This document shows positions 14,936 to 23,540 of a stretch of 64,000 nucleotides of DNA, one piece after another. The notes beneath the pieces are model-generated. The model was not told the origin of the DNA. It saw only the letters and a list, made by a program, of their open reading frames with translations, and did no database searches. The DNA is from Saccharopolyspora oryzae (lineage in GTDB: Bacteria; Actinomycetota; Actinomycetes; Mycobacteriales; Pseudonocardiaceae): positions 124,001-188,000 of the forward strand of contig NZ_JAQGLA010000006.1 in the NCBI RefSeq assembly GCF_027853915.1, given 5' to 3'. Position 1 is the first letter of the stretch. Each line of letters opens with the position of its first letter. Made by a program: the position numbers and the translations under genes.

Positions 14936-17565
14936 TGGCTGACGACGAAAAGCCGGTGCCGGAGTGGAAGGACATCAAGAAGGTCCTTGATGACCCGGAA
15001 GTCCCGGACGACCAGAAGCGGGAGCTGGCGAACGCCTATGCGGCCCAAGATGACTGGGCGGCCTTCGGCATCCGGGACGAAGTCGAGCCGTATCTCGAGA
15101 AGTACGACGACGGCTATTGGGCTCCGCAGGGCGATTACTGGTTTGACGACGACCGCGACGGGACGCTGCGGGAGAAGTTCGACACGGCCAAGAAGTCCGC
15201 TGACGAGGCGGGCGAGAAGCGGAAGAAGCAGAACGAAGCCGTCGAGAACGGCAAAGGGGCTCTCGAAGACAGCAAGCGCAAGGCCGAGAACGGTGAGAAC
15301 GGCGGCGCGGGCGCGAAGAGCGGCGACGAACTGCTCGACGCGGGCAAACCGGGGATGAAGTTCTTCGAGACCTGGATCCCGCTCTACGAGAAGATCGAGG
15401 GGTATTACGAGGACCGGGAGAAGGTCCCGTCGCTCGACGAGGTCAACAAGCGCTATGACGAGCAGCGCGAGCTGAACTTCGACAAGTTCGCCAAGAACAT
15501 CGACGACCTCAAAGCTGCCGAGAAGGGCATGCGCGAGTCGATGCAGACCATGTCCGACAAGATGAGCGGTCTGTGGAAGAGCTGGACCGGCGCGGCTTCG
15601 GACGCTTCTCAGGACTTCTTCTCGGCCAAGTTCACGCCCACCGCGCAGGAGCGGGTCATCGCCACCGTCAGTGACGCGGCGTCGATGACGCAGGACACCG
15701 TCAAGGCAGTCGCGGAGATGATCCGCGGGAAAGCCGAGGCGGTGCTGGGCTACAACGAGCAGGTCAACCAGATCGCGGGGAAGGCGAAGTCGGACTGGGA
15801 CATCACCATCCAGGTCGGCAACGGCACCGATGACGACATGATCCTGAAGCAGGCGTGCTCGATCTGGGACGTGCAGATCGATGAGAGCTGCGGCGATCTC
15901 ACCGACGAGGTGAAGGACCAGATCGAGAAGAAGTGCCGCGAAGTCACTCGAAACTCGTTCTGCGCAAAGGGTGTCGAAGCGGTTTGCGAGAGCTTCACGA
16001 AGCTCTGCGACGAGACCAAGAAGAACATCGACGAGGCCTGGAAGAAGCTGAACGACGAGCTGAACAAGGCCGAGGAGAACCCGTTCCAGAACCCCGGTGG
16101 CAAGGACGATGGCGGGGACAAGCCAAGCGGTGACAAGCCGGGTGGCGATCAGGGCGGTGGAAACACCGGCGGTGGCGGTGGAAACACCGGTGGTGGTGGC
16201 GGTACCGGCGCTGGTGGTGGCGGCACTGGCGCTGGTGGCGGCGGTACTGGTGCTGGTGGTGGAGGAATCGGCGAAGGCGGCGGAGGCGGGATCCCGAAGC
16301 CGCCGGAAGCGCCGGAGATGCCGAAGCCGCCGGAGATGCCGATGCCTGGTGAAGGCGGCGGTGGTGGTGCCACTGGCGACCAGGAGAAGGTCACGCTCGG
16401 CGAGGGCAAGGATGCGGTGAGCGTTCAGGAGCCCGGTCCCGACGGCAAGACTAAGGTCGAGGTGATGGGCCCCGACGGTAAGCCGAAGACCTACGAGGTC
16501 GATTTCGGCAAGCAGGACGGTCCCGGGCAGCCTGGACCTGGTGCGCCGCAGACTCCGCCTGGGCAGGCCGGCCAGGTCCCCGGGCCCGGCGGAGCGCCTG
16601 GCGTTGGTGGCCAGGGGCCGGAACAGGTTCAGGCCGGGCCCGACGGCAAGGCTGTGATCGAGGAGGACGGCCGCACGCTCACCCTCGAGCGCACTCCTGA
16701 AGGCCAGATCAAGGTCAGTGTCGACAACGGCAATGGCCAGCCACCGATGAACCAGACGATCGAGTTCGGCAAGGACTCACCGGGCATGCCCGGTCCAGGC
16801 GGTCCTGCCGGAACCATGCCGGAGGCATCCACGATGCCCGCCCCGGACAACGGCCCCGGGGTGCCGGGGCAGGGCGGCGCCGGTGCGATGCCTGTTGGCG
16901 AAGGCGGGTTTGGTCCTGCTCCTGGTGGCGGGGGTGTGCCGGGCCCGGCCGACGCATCGTTCGGCGGCGGTGCTGGTGGCGTCGGTGGCGGTGGGGTCAC
17001 CACCATGCCTGCTTTCAACCCCGACGGAGCTCCGGTCGGAGGTGTCGGCATGGACACCCCGGCGCCCACAACGCCGCAGGCTGCGGGTGTGAACTCGTTC
17101 ACCCCGATGGGTGAGGGCGTGCAGAACTCGTTCGGCAGCAGCTCCGGGCAGCTCTTCTCCGGTGACGCCCCTGGCCCGCAGCCCGGCGGAGGTTCCCCGG
17201 GACAGCACCCTGGTGGCGCGACCGGTGTGTCCTCGTTCGGTGATGCGCCCTCCGGTGGCAATCCGCAGGGAGCCACTGGAGTGTCCTCGATGGGCGGCGA
17301 TCCGGCTGCAGGCCCGCCGCAGTCCGGCCAGCAAGGCCAGAACCCGAGTGCGGCGGTCGGAGGTGCTGCCGGTGGTGCCGGTGGCGGCGGCATGATGGGG
17401 GGCATGGGCATGATGGGCGGCGCTCACGGCGGCCAGCAGGGCGGTGGTGAGCAGGAGCGCTCCAACTCCAGCCCGTGGCGCACCCAAGGACAGCTGTTCG
17501 ACGATGGTGTCCAGGCTTCCAATGTCCGTTTCCAGTCCGTGCTCGGCGAGGATCGTGAGAAGTGA
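14935..17565 (+). CDS. Large ESX substrate-like protein with WXG-type motif and Gly/Pro tail
   Basis: 876 residues. Residues 1-390 are charged and helical; around residue 205 lies GLWKSWTGAASDASQDFF, a WXG-like turn flanked by helices. Several cysteine pairs (about 300-360) are unusual for such substrates. From about 395 the protein is low-complexity Gly/Pro, interrupted by two related beta-type segments (VSVQEPGPDGKTKVEV and KAVIEEDGRTLTLER). It ends with WRTQGQLFDDG. The architecture is close to EspB or PPE-like polymorphic substrates. The first gene of the pair overlaps it by one base and a coiled-coil gene follows. Confidence 0.65.
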   Translation: MADDEKPVPEWKDIKKVLDDPEVPDDQKRELANAYAAQDDWAAFGIRDEVEPYLEKYDDGYWAPQGDYWFDDDRDGTLREKFDTAKKSADEAGEKRKKQNEAVENGKGALEDSKRKAENGENGGAGAKSGDELLDAGKPGMKFFETWIPLYEKIEGYYEDREKVPSLDEVNKRYDEQRELNFDKFAKNIDDLKAAEKGMRESMQTMSDKMSGLWKSWTGAASDASQDFFSAKFTPTAQERVIATVSDAASMTQDTVKAVAEMIRGKAEAVLGYNEQVNQIAGKAKSDWDITIQVGNGTDDDMILKQACSIWDVQIDESCGDLTDEVKDQIEKKCREVTRNSFCAKGVEAVCESFTKLCDETKKNIDEAWKKLNDELNKAEENPFQNPGGKDDGGDKPSGDKPGGDQGGGNTGGGGGNTGGGGGTGAGGGGTGAGGGGTGAGGGGIGEGGGGGIPKPPEAPEMPKPPEMPMPGEGGGGGATGDQEKVTLGEGKDAVSVQEPGPDGKTKVEVMGPDGKPKTYEVDFGKQDGPGQPGPGAPQTPPGQAGQVPGPGGAPGVGGQGPEQVQAGPDGKAVIEEDGRTLTLERTPEGQIKVSVDNGNGQPPMNQTIEFGKDSPGMPGPGGPAGTMPEASTMPAPDNGPGVPGQGGAGAMPVGEGGFGPAPGGGGVPGPADASFGGGAGGVGGGGVTTMPAFNPDGAPVGGVGMDTPAPTTPQAAGVNSFTPMGEGVQNSFGSSSGQLFSGDAPGPQPGGGSPGQHPGGATGVSSFGDAPSGGNPQGATGVSSMGGDPAAGPPQSGQQGQNPSAAVGGAAGGAGGGGMMGGMGMMGGAHGGQQGGGEQERSNSSPWRTQGQLFDDGVQASNVRFQSVLGEDREK

Positions 17566-17599
17566 GGCATGGACGCAGAGCTGACGGAGAGGTGGGTCG

Positions 17600-18193
17600 G
17601 TGACCGCCCTCAGTGACAACGCCAGGGCTTTCCGGAACTCGATGGAAGGCCTGACCAGGCAGCACGCGACGCGAGCCGACGCGATCGAGCAATCCTGGCG
17701 AGAATCCGCCAAGGAGGGCGAAAAGGGCGCCAAGGAGGCTTCTGAGAAGGCGCAGAAGCTCGTGGAGCGCGTTCGGGAGCGCGCCGCGCACCTGCGCAGC
17801 CTTGACTCGAAGAGCGGGCTCTCGGAGATCTCGGTCGGTGAGGAACCGGAGGTCGAAGACGCCGATCCCGAGGTCGAGCGCTTCTCGCAACAGCTGTACA
17901 CGCAGCAGAAGCGTGCTGAAGAAGCAGCAGCGACAACGGCGCAGTCGACATCTGGTCAGCCGGTGCACGCCGATCGCGCTGTGCAGCCTCCGGCGGCACC
18001 ACAGCCTGCGCCGGAGCAGAACAGCAGGTGGAACGTCCAAGCTGGACGGTTCGGTCGTCAGAACCAGCAGCCGACCCCGCCACCGGCTGCAGCTCCGACC
18101 CCGCCACCAGCACCGAAACCAGAGCCTCGATCGCGCCGTCAGCCGTCCTTCGACGATGACGACGACTTCGAGAACCAGAGCTGGCTGAGGTGA
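17600..18193 (+). CDS. Coiled-coil ESX-operon protein with acidic C-terminus
   Basis: 197 residues. The first 65 form a coiled coil (ARAFRNSMEGLTRQHATRADA onward, many Lys/Glu). The middle is acidic, then Pro/Ala-rich, and the end is DDDDDFENQSWLR. GTG start after GGAGAGG, 34 bases after the large substrate gene, so probably the third gene of that operon. A strong terminator follows. A decayed copy of its 3' end lies at 18955-19054. It may be an operon-specific chaperone or structural partner; that is inference. Confidence 0.65.
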   Translation: MTALSDNARAFRNSMEGLTRQHATRADAIEQSWRESAKEGEKGAKEASEKAQKLVERVRERAAHLRSLDSKSGLSEISVGEEPEVEDADPEVERFSQQLYTQQKRAEEAAATTAQSTSGQPVHADRAVQPPAAPQPAPEQNSRWNVQAGRFGRQNQQPTPPPAAAPTPPPAPKPEPRSRRQPSFDDDDDFENQSWLR

Positions 18194-18200
18194 AACGAGC

Positions 18201-18234
18201 GACGGCGGGGCAGACGATCATCTGTCCCGCCGTC
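18201..18234. terminator. Two-way terminator between convergent genes
   Basis: 18201-18214 pairs with 18221-18234 with a single G-T pair, 6-base loop. It serves the operon ending at 18193 and the minus-strand gene ending at 18258. Confidence 0.8.
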
Positions 18235-18257
18235 GTCTTGGCTGGTCGAAGTCGTTT

Positions 18258-18875
18258 TCACTGGTAGAACTGCACCGGCTGAGCAGGCGCTGCGGCGGCC
18301 TTGGGCTTCAGGGCCTTCCGGATGAACGGCAGGAAGACCAACCCGGTCATGACCGCCACTGGGATCAGCGTCGCGATCGCGGCCCACGAGTAGAACGCGC
18401 TCGCGGTGGTTTCACCGTATTCCGGCTCCAGGGTTTGGATCTTGTAGATGACCCGCTCGATGTAGAACCCGATGAAGAGCGCTGTTGCGGCGACGAAAAG
18501 CCACGGTGCGATCCAGTGGCGGAGGATGAGGGTGACTCCCCCGGCTGCCAGCGCCACACCACCTGCCACGCAGATGATCACCGTGATCACGTTCTTCGTG
18601 GTGGCGAAGTCGGCGATGATGATCAGCGAGACGATGATCGCGATCGCGCCGAGGATGATCGCGAAGACTGGTGATGCCGCACGCTTCGATGGCTGCGGGA
18701 ACGGCTGGCCGGGGTAGTTCTGCGGATGCCCCTGCTGCTGAAACCCTTGCTGCGGCGCGGGTTGTTGGTAGAACGGCTGCTGCTGATAGCCGGGCGGTGG
18801 TCCAGGTTGCTGGGGCTGCCCGGGTGGCGGGCCGGGCTGCTGCGGATGCCCGTAGGGCGGCTGTGGCGACGTCAT
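18258..18875 (-). CDS. Four-helix membrane protein with PQ-rich N-terminus
   Basis: 205 residues. It starts MTSPQPPYGHPQQPG, a Pro/Gln/Gly/Tyr tail of about 65 residues, then four hydrophobic segments (about 75-95, 100-125, 130-150, 165-190). ATG at 18875 is chosen because the paralogue at 19106-19729 starts with the same residues. Both genes share the upstream sequence GAGCCACAATCA. The tail resembles those of the plus-strand family at 13-14 kb but is N-terminal here. Function unknown. Confidence 0.72.
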   Translation of the reverse strand: MTSPQPPYGHPQQPGPPPGQPQQPGPPPGYQQQPFYQQPAPQQGFQQQGHPQNYPGQPFPQPSKRAASPVFAIILGAIAIIVSLIIIADFATTKNVITVIICVAGGVALAAGGVTLILRHWIAPWLFVAATALFIGFYIERVIYKIQTLEPEYGETTASAFYSWAAIATLIPVAVMTGLVFLPFIRKALKPKAAAAPAQPVQFYQ

Positions 18876-18954
18876 AGCCGCTGATTGTGGCTCACCGGTC
18901 CGGGAGAATGGGTGCTTCCCGGCAAGTGTCACCCCAGGTATCAGTCGGTGGTGC

Positions 18955-19054
18955 TGTTCTGGAACCAAGCCGCCGTCAGCGCCCAAACCGGCGCCGCGTC
19001 GCCAACCGGCTTTCGACGATGACGACGACTTCGAGAACCGGAGCTGGCTGAGGT
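18955..19054 (+). pseudogene. Decayed 3' fragment of a paralogue of the 17600-18193 gene
   Basis: About 33 codons in one frame read APKPAPR-RQPA then FDDDDDFENRSWLR and a stop, matching the end of the upstream gene residue for residue apart from four changes and one gap. The last 46 bases match at 45 positions. There is no start or upstream part, so it is a remnant. A terminator follows at 19060-19088. Confidence 0.8.
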
Positions 19055-19059
19055 GATGA

Positions 19060-19088
19060 TTCGGGGCCGGAACTCCTCCAGTTCCGGC
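19060..19088. terminator. Terminator after the remnant and after the 19106 gene
   Basis: GGGGCCGGAACT at 19060-19071 pairs perfectly with 19077-19088, 5-base loop. Confidence 0.8.
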
Positions 19089-19105
19089 CCCGGTTTCTCA
19101 TGGGG

Positions 19106-19729
19106 CTAGCGCAAGCTGCGTTTGAGCGGTGGGAGCAGGCCGAGTACCAGGGGAGCGATCCCGGCAAGCGCGGTGAAGACGAAGATCATTTTGATCCCGT
19201 CGACGATCTTGTAGAAGCTGACTTGCTCCGGGTAGATCTGCACGAGGCTGACGATGCTGCCCGTCCAGTTGAAGATGAAGGCGACCACGGCGGCAGCACC
19301 ACCGAGCACGGTCAGCAGTGCACCTTTCTTCTTTCCTCGGAACAGCAGGATCGAGCCGAGTACCAGGAGTGCACCACCGCCCATCAGGCTGAGGACGCCG
19401 AGGCCGTAGAGGATTTCCCCGGGTATTGACAGCTCGAAGCTGTACTCGCCGGTCCAGTACTTGGACAGCGAAATCAGCCTCAGCACACCGACGATGCACA
19501 GGAACACGGCAACGGCGATGCTCACGATCGATGTCGTGATCAGCAGGCCGCGATTGGGCGCGCTTGGCGCCACTGCGGGGTGCTGCTGCCCGTAGGGCTG
19601 CTGGTAGCCCTGCTGCGGAAAGGATTGTTGCTGCTGGTAGGGCATCTGCGGAGGGCCGGGCTGTTGTGGGTATCCGGGTGGCGGGCCGGGCTGCTGCGGA
19701 TGCCCGTAGGGCGGCTGCGGCGACGTCAT
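19106..19729 (-). CDS. Four-helix membrane protein with PQ-rich N-terminus (paralogue)
   Basis: 207 residues, a tandem paralogue of the 18258-18875 gene. The identical start MTSPQPPYGHPQQPGPPPG leads a Pro/Gln-rich tail of about 60 residues, then four membrane segments. The gene ends with KRSLR after the last helix. No family is recognised; the shared promoter-proximal sequence suggests common control. Confidence 0.72.
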   Translation of the reverse strand: MTSPQPPYGHPQQPGPPPGYPQQPGPPQMPYQQQQSFPQQGYQQPYGQQHPAVAPSAPNRGLLITTSIVSIAVAVFLCIVGVLRLISLSKYWTGEYSFELSIPGEILYGLGVLSLMGGGALLVLGSILLFRGKKKGALLTVLGGAAAVVAFIFNWTGSIVSLVQIYPEQVSFYKIVDGIKMIFVFTALAGIAPLVLGLLPPLKRSLR

Positions 19730-19839
19730 GGTCGTGATTGTGGCTCGTAGGGACTGGGTTTTGGGCGACGTTCTGGTACACGTCACCCCGGCCTGTCACC
19801 TCGCGATCGATCGGCCAATCGCTGGTTGTCTAAGCTCTG

Positions 19840-20598
19840 GTGGTGCATCCGCAACAGCCGGCTCAGTGGGACCCCCAGCAGGGGCAGGGCTTCCAGCAGC
19901 AGCCCCAGTTCCAGCAGCCGCAGCAGTTTCCTCAGCAGCAGCCGCAGTTCCAGCAGTGGCAGCCGGTTCCGAAGAAGAAGAGCCGGGCCGGCTGCATCGT
20001 GCTCATCGTGCTCGGCGTGATCTTCCTGTTGGTCGTCGGCGGGATCGCGGGCGGCTACTTCTACTGGCGCAACGGCATCATCAACGAGCCCGCCGGGATG
20101 GAGCCCTCGGGCGAGATCGCGGACGCGCCGTGCGATCGGGTCAGCGAGGCCACCTTGCGCCAGCTGCACACCAGCAACCTCGTCGACCAGTCCAATTTGG
20201 ATGGTGACACCGGCTTCGCCAGCTGCATGTGGCGGGCGACGAAGGGCCAGGACGGGAACAACGAGCGCTACCTGGACATCACCCTGTCCGCGGAGGAGAG
20301 CAGCGATCCCGCGGAAGACCTGGCGATGGCCGAGGAGAACTTCGAGAACTACCGGAACACCGACGGTGCGCGCGCGGAGAAGGTGACCGACGTGGAAGGC
20401 CCGTGGGACGAGGCGTTCCTGGCCACCGGCACCGAGGTGAAGCAGGCCCTGCTGGTGTTCCGCAAGGGCACCGCCGTCGTCCAGGTCGGCTACGACGGCT
20501 ACGACAAGGGCTACTCGTGGGAGGACACCCGGATGCCGGCTGCGGACGCCGAGAAGGCCGCCAAGATGGTTGCGGAGGAGTTCGCCGCAGGGCTCTGA
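19840..20598 (+). CDS. Membrane-anchored extracellular protein with PQ-rich cytosolic tail
   Basis: 252 residues. Residues 1-45 are Gln/Pro-rich (FQQQPQFQQPQQFPQQQ), then KKKSR and one membrane helix (IVLIVLGVIFLLVVGGIAGG, about 55-75), and an outside domain of 175 residues with two cysteines (DAPCDRVS and ASCMWRA), like the DUF3558 lipoproteins. TAAGCT lies about 6 bases before the second of two adjacent GTG codons (19843), so the transcript may be leaderless and start there. Confidence 0.7.
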   Translation: MVHPQQPAQWDPQQGQGFQQQPQFQQPQQFPQQQPQFQQWQPVPKKKSRAGCIVLIVLGVIFLLVVGGIAGGYFYWRNGIINEPAGMEPSGEIADAPCDRVSEATLRQLHTSNLVDQSNLDGDTGFASCMWRATKGQDGNNERYLDITLSAEESSDPAEDLAMAEENFENYRNTDGARAEKVTDVEGPWDEAFLATGTEVKQALLVFRKGTAVVQVGYDGYDKGYSWEDTRMPAADAEKAAKMVAEEFAAGL

Positions 20599-20603
20599 TC
20601 AGC

Positions 20604-20649
20604 GTCGTGAGTACTTTGGGGCGCTATGGCAACCCAAAGTGCTCACGAC
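20604..20649. terminator. GTGAG-armed two-way terminator
   Basis: 20604-20620 pairs with 20633-20649 (17 bp, one G-T pair) between convergent genes. Arms (GTGAGTACTTT/AAAGTGCTCAC) and loop (GCTATGGCA) resemble the hairpin at 58797-58842. Confidence 0.85.
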
Positions 20650-20653
20650 CCCG

Positions 20654-21490
20654 TTAGGCAGCGGTGAGCTCGCCGCGGGTGTGGTCCTGGTCGATCCGGG
20701 TGCCCTTGAGGTCGGTGGCCAGCAGGGCCTCGCCGCGGCGGTCACCGGCCAGGGTGCTCAGGAAGTAGGCCGTGAGCAGGGCCTTCGTCGACCGCTGGGT
20801 CGCGTACTCGGACTTGCCGTGCAGCACCAGCTGGGTCCAGTGCCTGCCCTCGGTGAAGCCGAGGTGGCTGGCCTTGGGGATGTCGCGCAGCTGCACCGGA
20901 CCGCCCCAGGCCTGCGAGATCGGCTCGGCGTTGGACACCGCCGGGGCCAGCAGGTCGTTGCCTGCTGCGATGTGCAGACCGGGAACCTTGACCTGAGCCG
21001 CGGCCTCGAACGCCGATGGGTGGGTCTCCGCGGCGGCCATCGTCGCGACCGCGCGGATCCGCTCGTCCTCGGCGGCGGCCAGGACCGCGCACCCGCCGCC
21101 CATCGCGTGACCGGCGACACCCAGCTTCTTCTCGTCGACGCTGATCTCGCCCTCGCCGAGGCGGACCCCGACGCAGACGTCCAGCGCGGTGCGCAGGTCG
21201 GTGGCGAACATCCGGTGCGAGGCGAGCACCCCGCGCTGCGTCGCCGGGGCGGCGACCACGAAGCCCCACGAGGCGAGGTGCCGGAGCAGGCCCAGGTAGC
21301 GGCGCGGCGGCTGCAGCCAGCCGTGGCCGAAAGCGATCGCGGGCAGTCCCAGGCCGCTGCGCGGGGTGCAGACGATGCCCGGCAGGCCGACGAGGGCCAG
21401 ATCACCGTGCAGCACGTCGTGCGGTCCGCGGCGGGACAGCTCTTCGAACGCGTTCTTCGCGGGCGGGGCCTTCTTGGCAGTGCGGGCCAT
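20654..21490 (-). CDS. Alpha/beta hydrolase-fold protein, nucleophile Ser replaced by Ala
   Basis: 278 residues in the dienelactone-hydrolase/lipase-like fold: AIAFGHGWLQPPRRY (oxyanion region), GVAGHAMGGGCAV (nucleophile elbow) and KASHLGFTEGRHW (His region). The elbow reads G-H-A-M-G-G, so the usual catalytic Ser is Ala; the codon is GCG and reads clearly. The protein may be non-catalytic or act differently. ATG at 21490 is chosen; TAACGT lies 8 bases before it, compatible with a leaderless start. It diverges from glmS. Confidence 0.75.
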   Translation of the reverse strand: MARTAKKAPPAKNAFEELSRRGPHDVLHGDLALVGLPGIVCTPRSGLGLPAIAFGHGWLQPPRRYLGLLRHLASWGFVVAAPATQRGVLASHRMFATDLRTALDVCVGVRLGEGEISVDEKKLGVAGHAMGGGCAVLAAAEDERIRAVATMAAAETHPSAFEAAAQVKVPGLHIAAGNDLLAPAVSNAEPISQAWGGPVQLRDIPKASHLGFTEGRHWTQLVLHGKSEYATQRSTKALLTAYFLSTLAGDRRGEALLATDLKGTRIDQDHTRGELTAA

Positions 21491-21593
21491 GGTCAGCAAC
21501 GTTAGCGGACCTGATCGTGCGCGCGCGGTAGCCGCCACGCACGGGGTTCCCCCGGAGGACCGACTCGGACAGGTTCAGACCATATGGGGTAGC

Positions 21594-21606
21594 TACGCTG
21601 GCTCGA
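21594..21606 (+). promoter_or_regulatory. -10 element of glmS; transcript probably leaderless
   Basis: TACGCT at 21594-21599 lies 7 bases before the GTG start, and no ribosome site is present. Confidence 0.5.
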
Positions 21607-23469
21607 GTGTGCGGCATCGTTGGTTACGTAGGACATCGCCAGGCGCTTGACGTGGTGCTCAACGGGCTCCGGCGGCTCGAGTACCGGGGCTACGACTCGG
21701 CGGGCGTGGCACTGCTCGACGGTGCGGGCGGCCTCGCCGTGGAGCGCGCTGCCGGCGCGCTGTCGAACCTGGAGAAGCGGCTCGCCGAAGTCGACGGCGG
21801 CCGGTTCGCCGGGCACGCCGGCATGGGTCACACCCGGTGGGCGACGCACGGCGCGCCGACCGACCGCAACGCCCACCCGCACCGCGACGCCAGCGGACAG
21901 GTGGCCGTGGTGCACAACGGCATCATCGAGAACTTCGCCGCGCTGCGCGGCGAGCTCGAAGCCGCCGGCATCGAGATGGCCAGCGACACCGACACCGAGA
22001 CCGCGGCGCACCTGGTCGCCGCGGCCTACACCAGCGGTCCGACCGCCGGTGACCTCAGCGCCAGCGTCTGCGCGGTCGCGCGCCGCCTGGAGGGCGCGTT
22101 CACGCTGGTCGTGACGCACGCCGCTGAGCCGGACAAGGTCGTCGCGGCGCGCCGCTCGTCGCCGCTGGTCGTCGGCGTCGGCGAGGGCGAGCACTTCCTG
22201 GCCTCGGACGTCGCGGCGTTCATCGAGCACACCCGCGACGCGGTGGAGCTCGGCCAGGACCAGGTGGTCACCATCACCCGCGACGGCTACCGGGTGACCG
22301 ACTTCGACGACGTCGAGGTCGAGACCAAGCCGTTCAGCGTGGACTGGGACCTCTCGGCCGCCGAGAAGGGCGGCCACGACTACTTCATGCTCAAGGAGAT
22401 CGAGGAGCAGCCCGAGGCCCTCGAGAACACCCTGCGCGGGCACTTCACCAACGGCAGCATCGTGCTCGACGAGCTGCGGCTGACCGAGCAGGACCTGCGC
22501 GACGTGGACAAGGTCTTCGTCGTCGCCTGCGGCACCGCCTACCACTCCGGGCTGCTCGCCAAGTACGCCATCGAGCACTGGTGCCGGGTGCCGGTCGAGG
22601 TCGAGCTGGCCAGCGAGTTCCGCTACCGCGACCCGGTGCTGGGCCGCGACACCCTGGTGGTGGCGATCTCCCAGTCCGGCGAGACCGCCGACACCCTGGA
22701 AGCGGTGCGCCACGCCCGCACCCAGCGGGCGCGCGTGCTGGCGATCTGCAACACCAACGGCGCGCAGATCCCGCGCGAGTCCGACGCGGTGCTCTACACC
22801 CACGCCGGTCCGGAGATCGGCGTCGCGGCCACCAAGACGTTCCTCGCGCAGGTCGCGGCGAACTACCTGGTGGGCCTGGCCCTGGCGCAGGCGCGCGGCA
22901 CGAAGTACTCCGACGAGGTGGCGCGCGAGTACTCCGAGCTGGCGTCGATGCCCGACGCGGTGCGCCGCACGCTGTCCACCGTCGACCAGGTGCGCAAGCT
23001 CGGCCAGGAGATGGCCGACTCGAAGGCGGTGCTGTTCCTGGGCCGCCACGTCGGCTACCCGGTGGCCCTGGAGGGTGCGCTCAAGCTCAAGGAGCTCGCC
23101 TACATGCACGCCGAGGGCTTCGCGGCGGGTGAGCTCAAGCACGGCCCGATCGCGCTGATCGAGGAGGGCCTGCCGGTGGTCGTGGTGATGCCGTCGCCGA
23201 CCGGCCGGTCCCTGCTGCACCAGAAGATGGTGTCCAACATCCGCGAGATCCAGGCCCGCGGTGCCCGCACCATCGTGATCGCCGAGGAGGGCGACGAGAC
23301 GGTGCGGCCGTTCGCCGACGAGCTGATCACCATCCCGGCGGTCCCGACCCTGCTGCAGCCGCTGGTCTCGACGATCCCGCTCCAGGTCCTGGCGGCGGAG
23401 ATCGCCCGGGCCCGCGGCTACGACGTCGACAAACCGCGAAACCTCGCGAAGTCCGTCACCGTCGAGTGA
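21607..23469 (+). CDS. glmS: Glucosamine-fructose-6-phosphate aminotransferase
   Basis: 620 residues. It makes glucosamine-6-phosphate from fructose-6-phosphate and glutamine, the first step of amino sugar synthesis. Cys2 (MCGIVGYVGHRQA) is the glutaminase nucleophile; two SIS sugar-isomerase domains follow (SQSGETADTLEA, TKTFLAQVAANY), and the end is KPRNLAKSVTVE, the standard terminus. GTG start. A terminator stands 12 bases after the stop. Confidence 0.98.
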   Translation: MCGIVGYVGHRQALDVVLNGLRRLEYRGYDSAGVALLDGAGGLAVERAAGALSNLEKRLAEVDGGRFAGHAGMGHTRWATHGAPTDRNAHPHRDASGQVAVVHNGIIENFAALRGELEAAGIEMASDTDTETAAHLVAAAYTSGPTAGDLSASVCAVARRLEGAFTLVVTHAAEPDKVVAARRSSPLVVGVGEGEHFLASDVAAFIEHTRDAVELGQDQVVTITRDGYRVTDFDDVEVETKPFSVDWDLSAAEKGGHDYFMLKEIEEQPEALENTLRGHFTNGSIVLDELRLTEQDLRDVDKVFVVACGTAYHSGLLAKYAIEHWCRVPVEVELASEFRYRDPVLGRDTLVVAISQSGETADTLEAVRHARTQRARVLAICNTNGAQIPRESDAVLYTHAGPEIGVAATKTFLAQVAANYLVGLALAQARGTKYSDEVAREYSELASMPDAVRRTLSTVDQVRKLGQEMADSKAVLFLGRHVGYPVALEGALKLKELAYMHAEGFAAGELKHGPIALIEEGLPVVVVMPSPTGRSLLHQKMVSNIREIQARGARTIVIAEEGDETVRPFADELITIPAVPTLLQPLVSTIPLQVLAAEIARARGYDVDKPRNLAKSVTVE

Positions 23470-23481
23470 TCTCATCCCGCT

Positions 23482-23516
23482 GAAGGGCACCTCCGATCCC
23501 TTCGGAGGTGCCCTTC
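23482..23516 (+). terminator. Terminator of glmS
   Basis: GAAGGGCACCTCCG at 23482-23495 pairs with 23503-23516. Almost the same hairpin ends the permease gene (38157-38193). Confidence 0.85.
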
Positions 23517-23540
23517 GCGCTTCCGCCGTCACCCGGTGAC

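Noticed and set aside
18955..19054. Integrase-type attachment site (att duplicate)
   Set aside because: The homology decays gradually upstream and no integrase lies between the copies; a decayed paralogue fits better.
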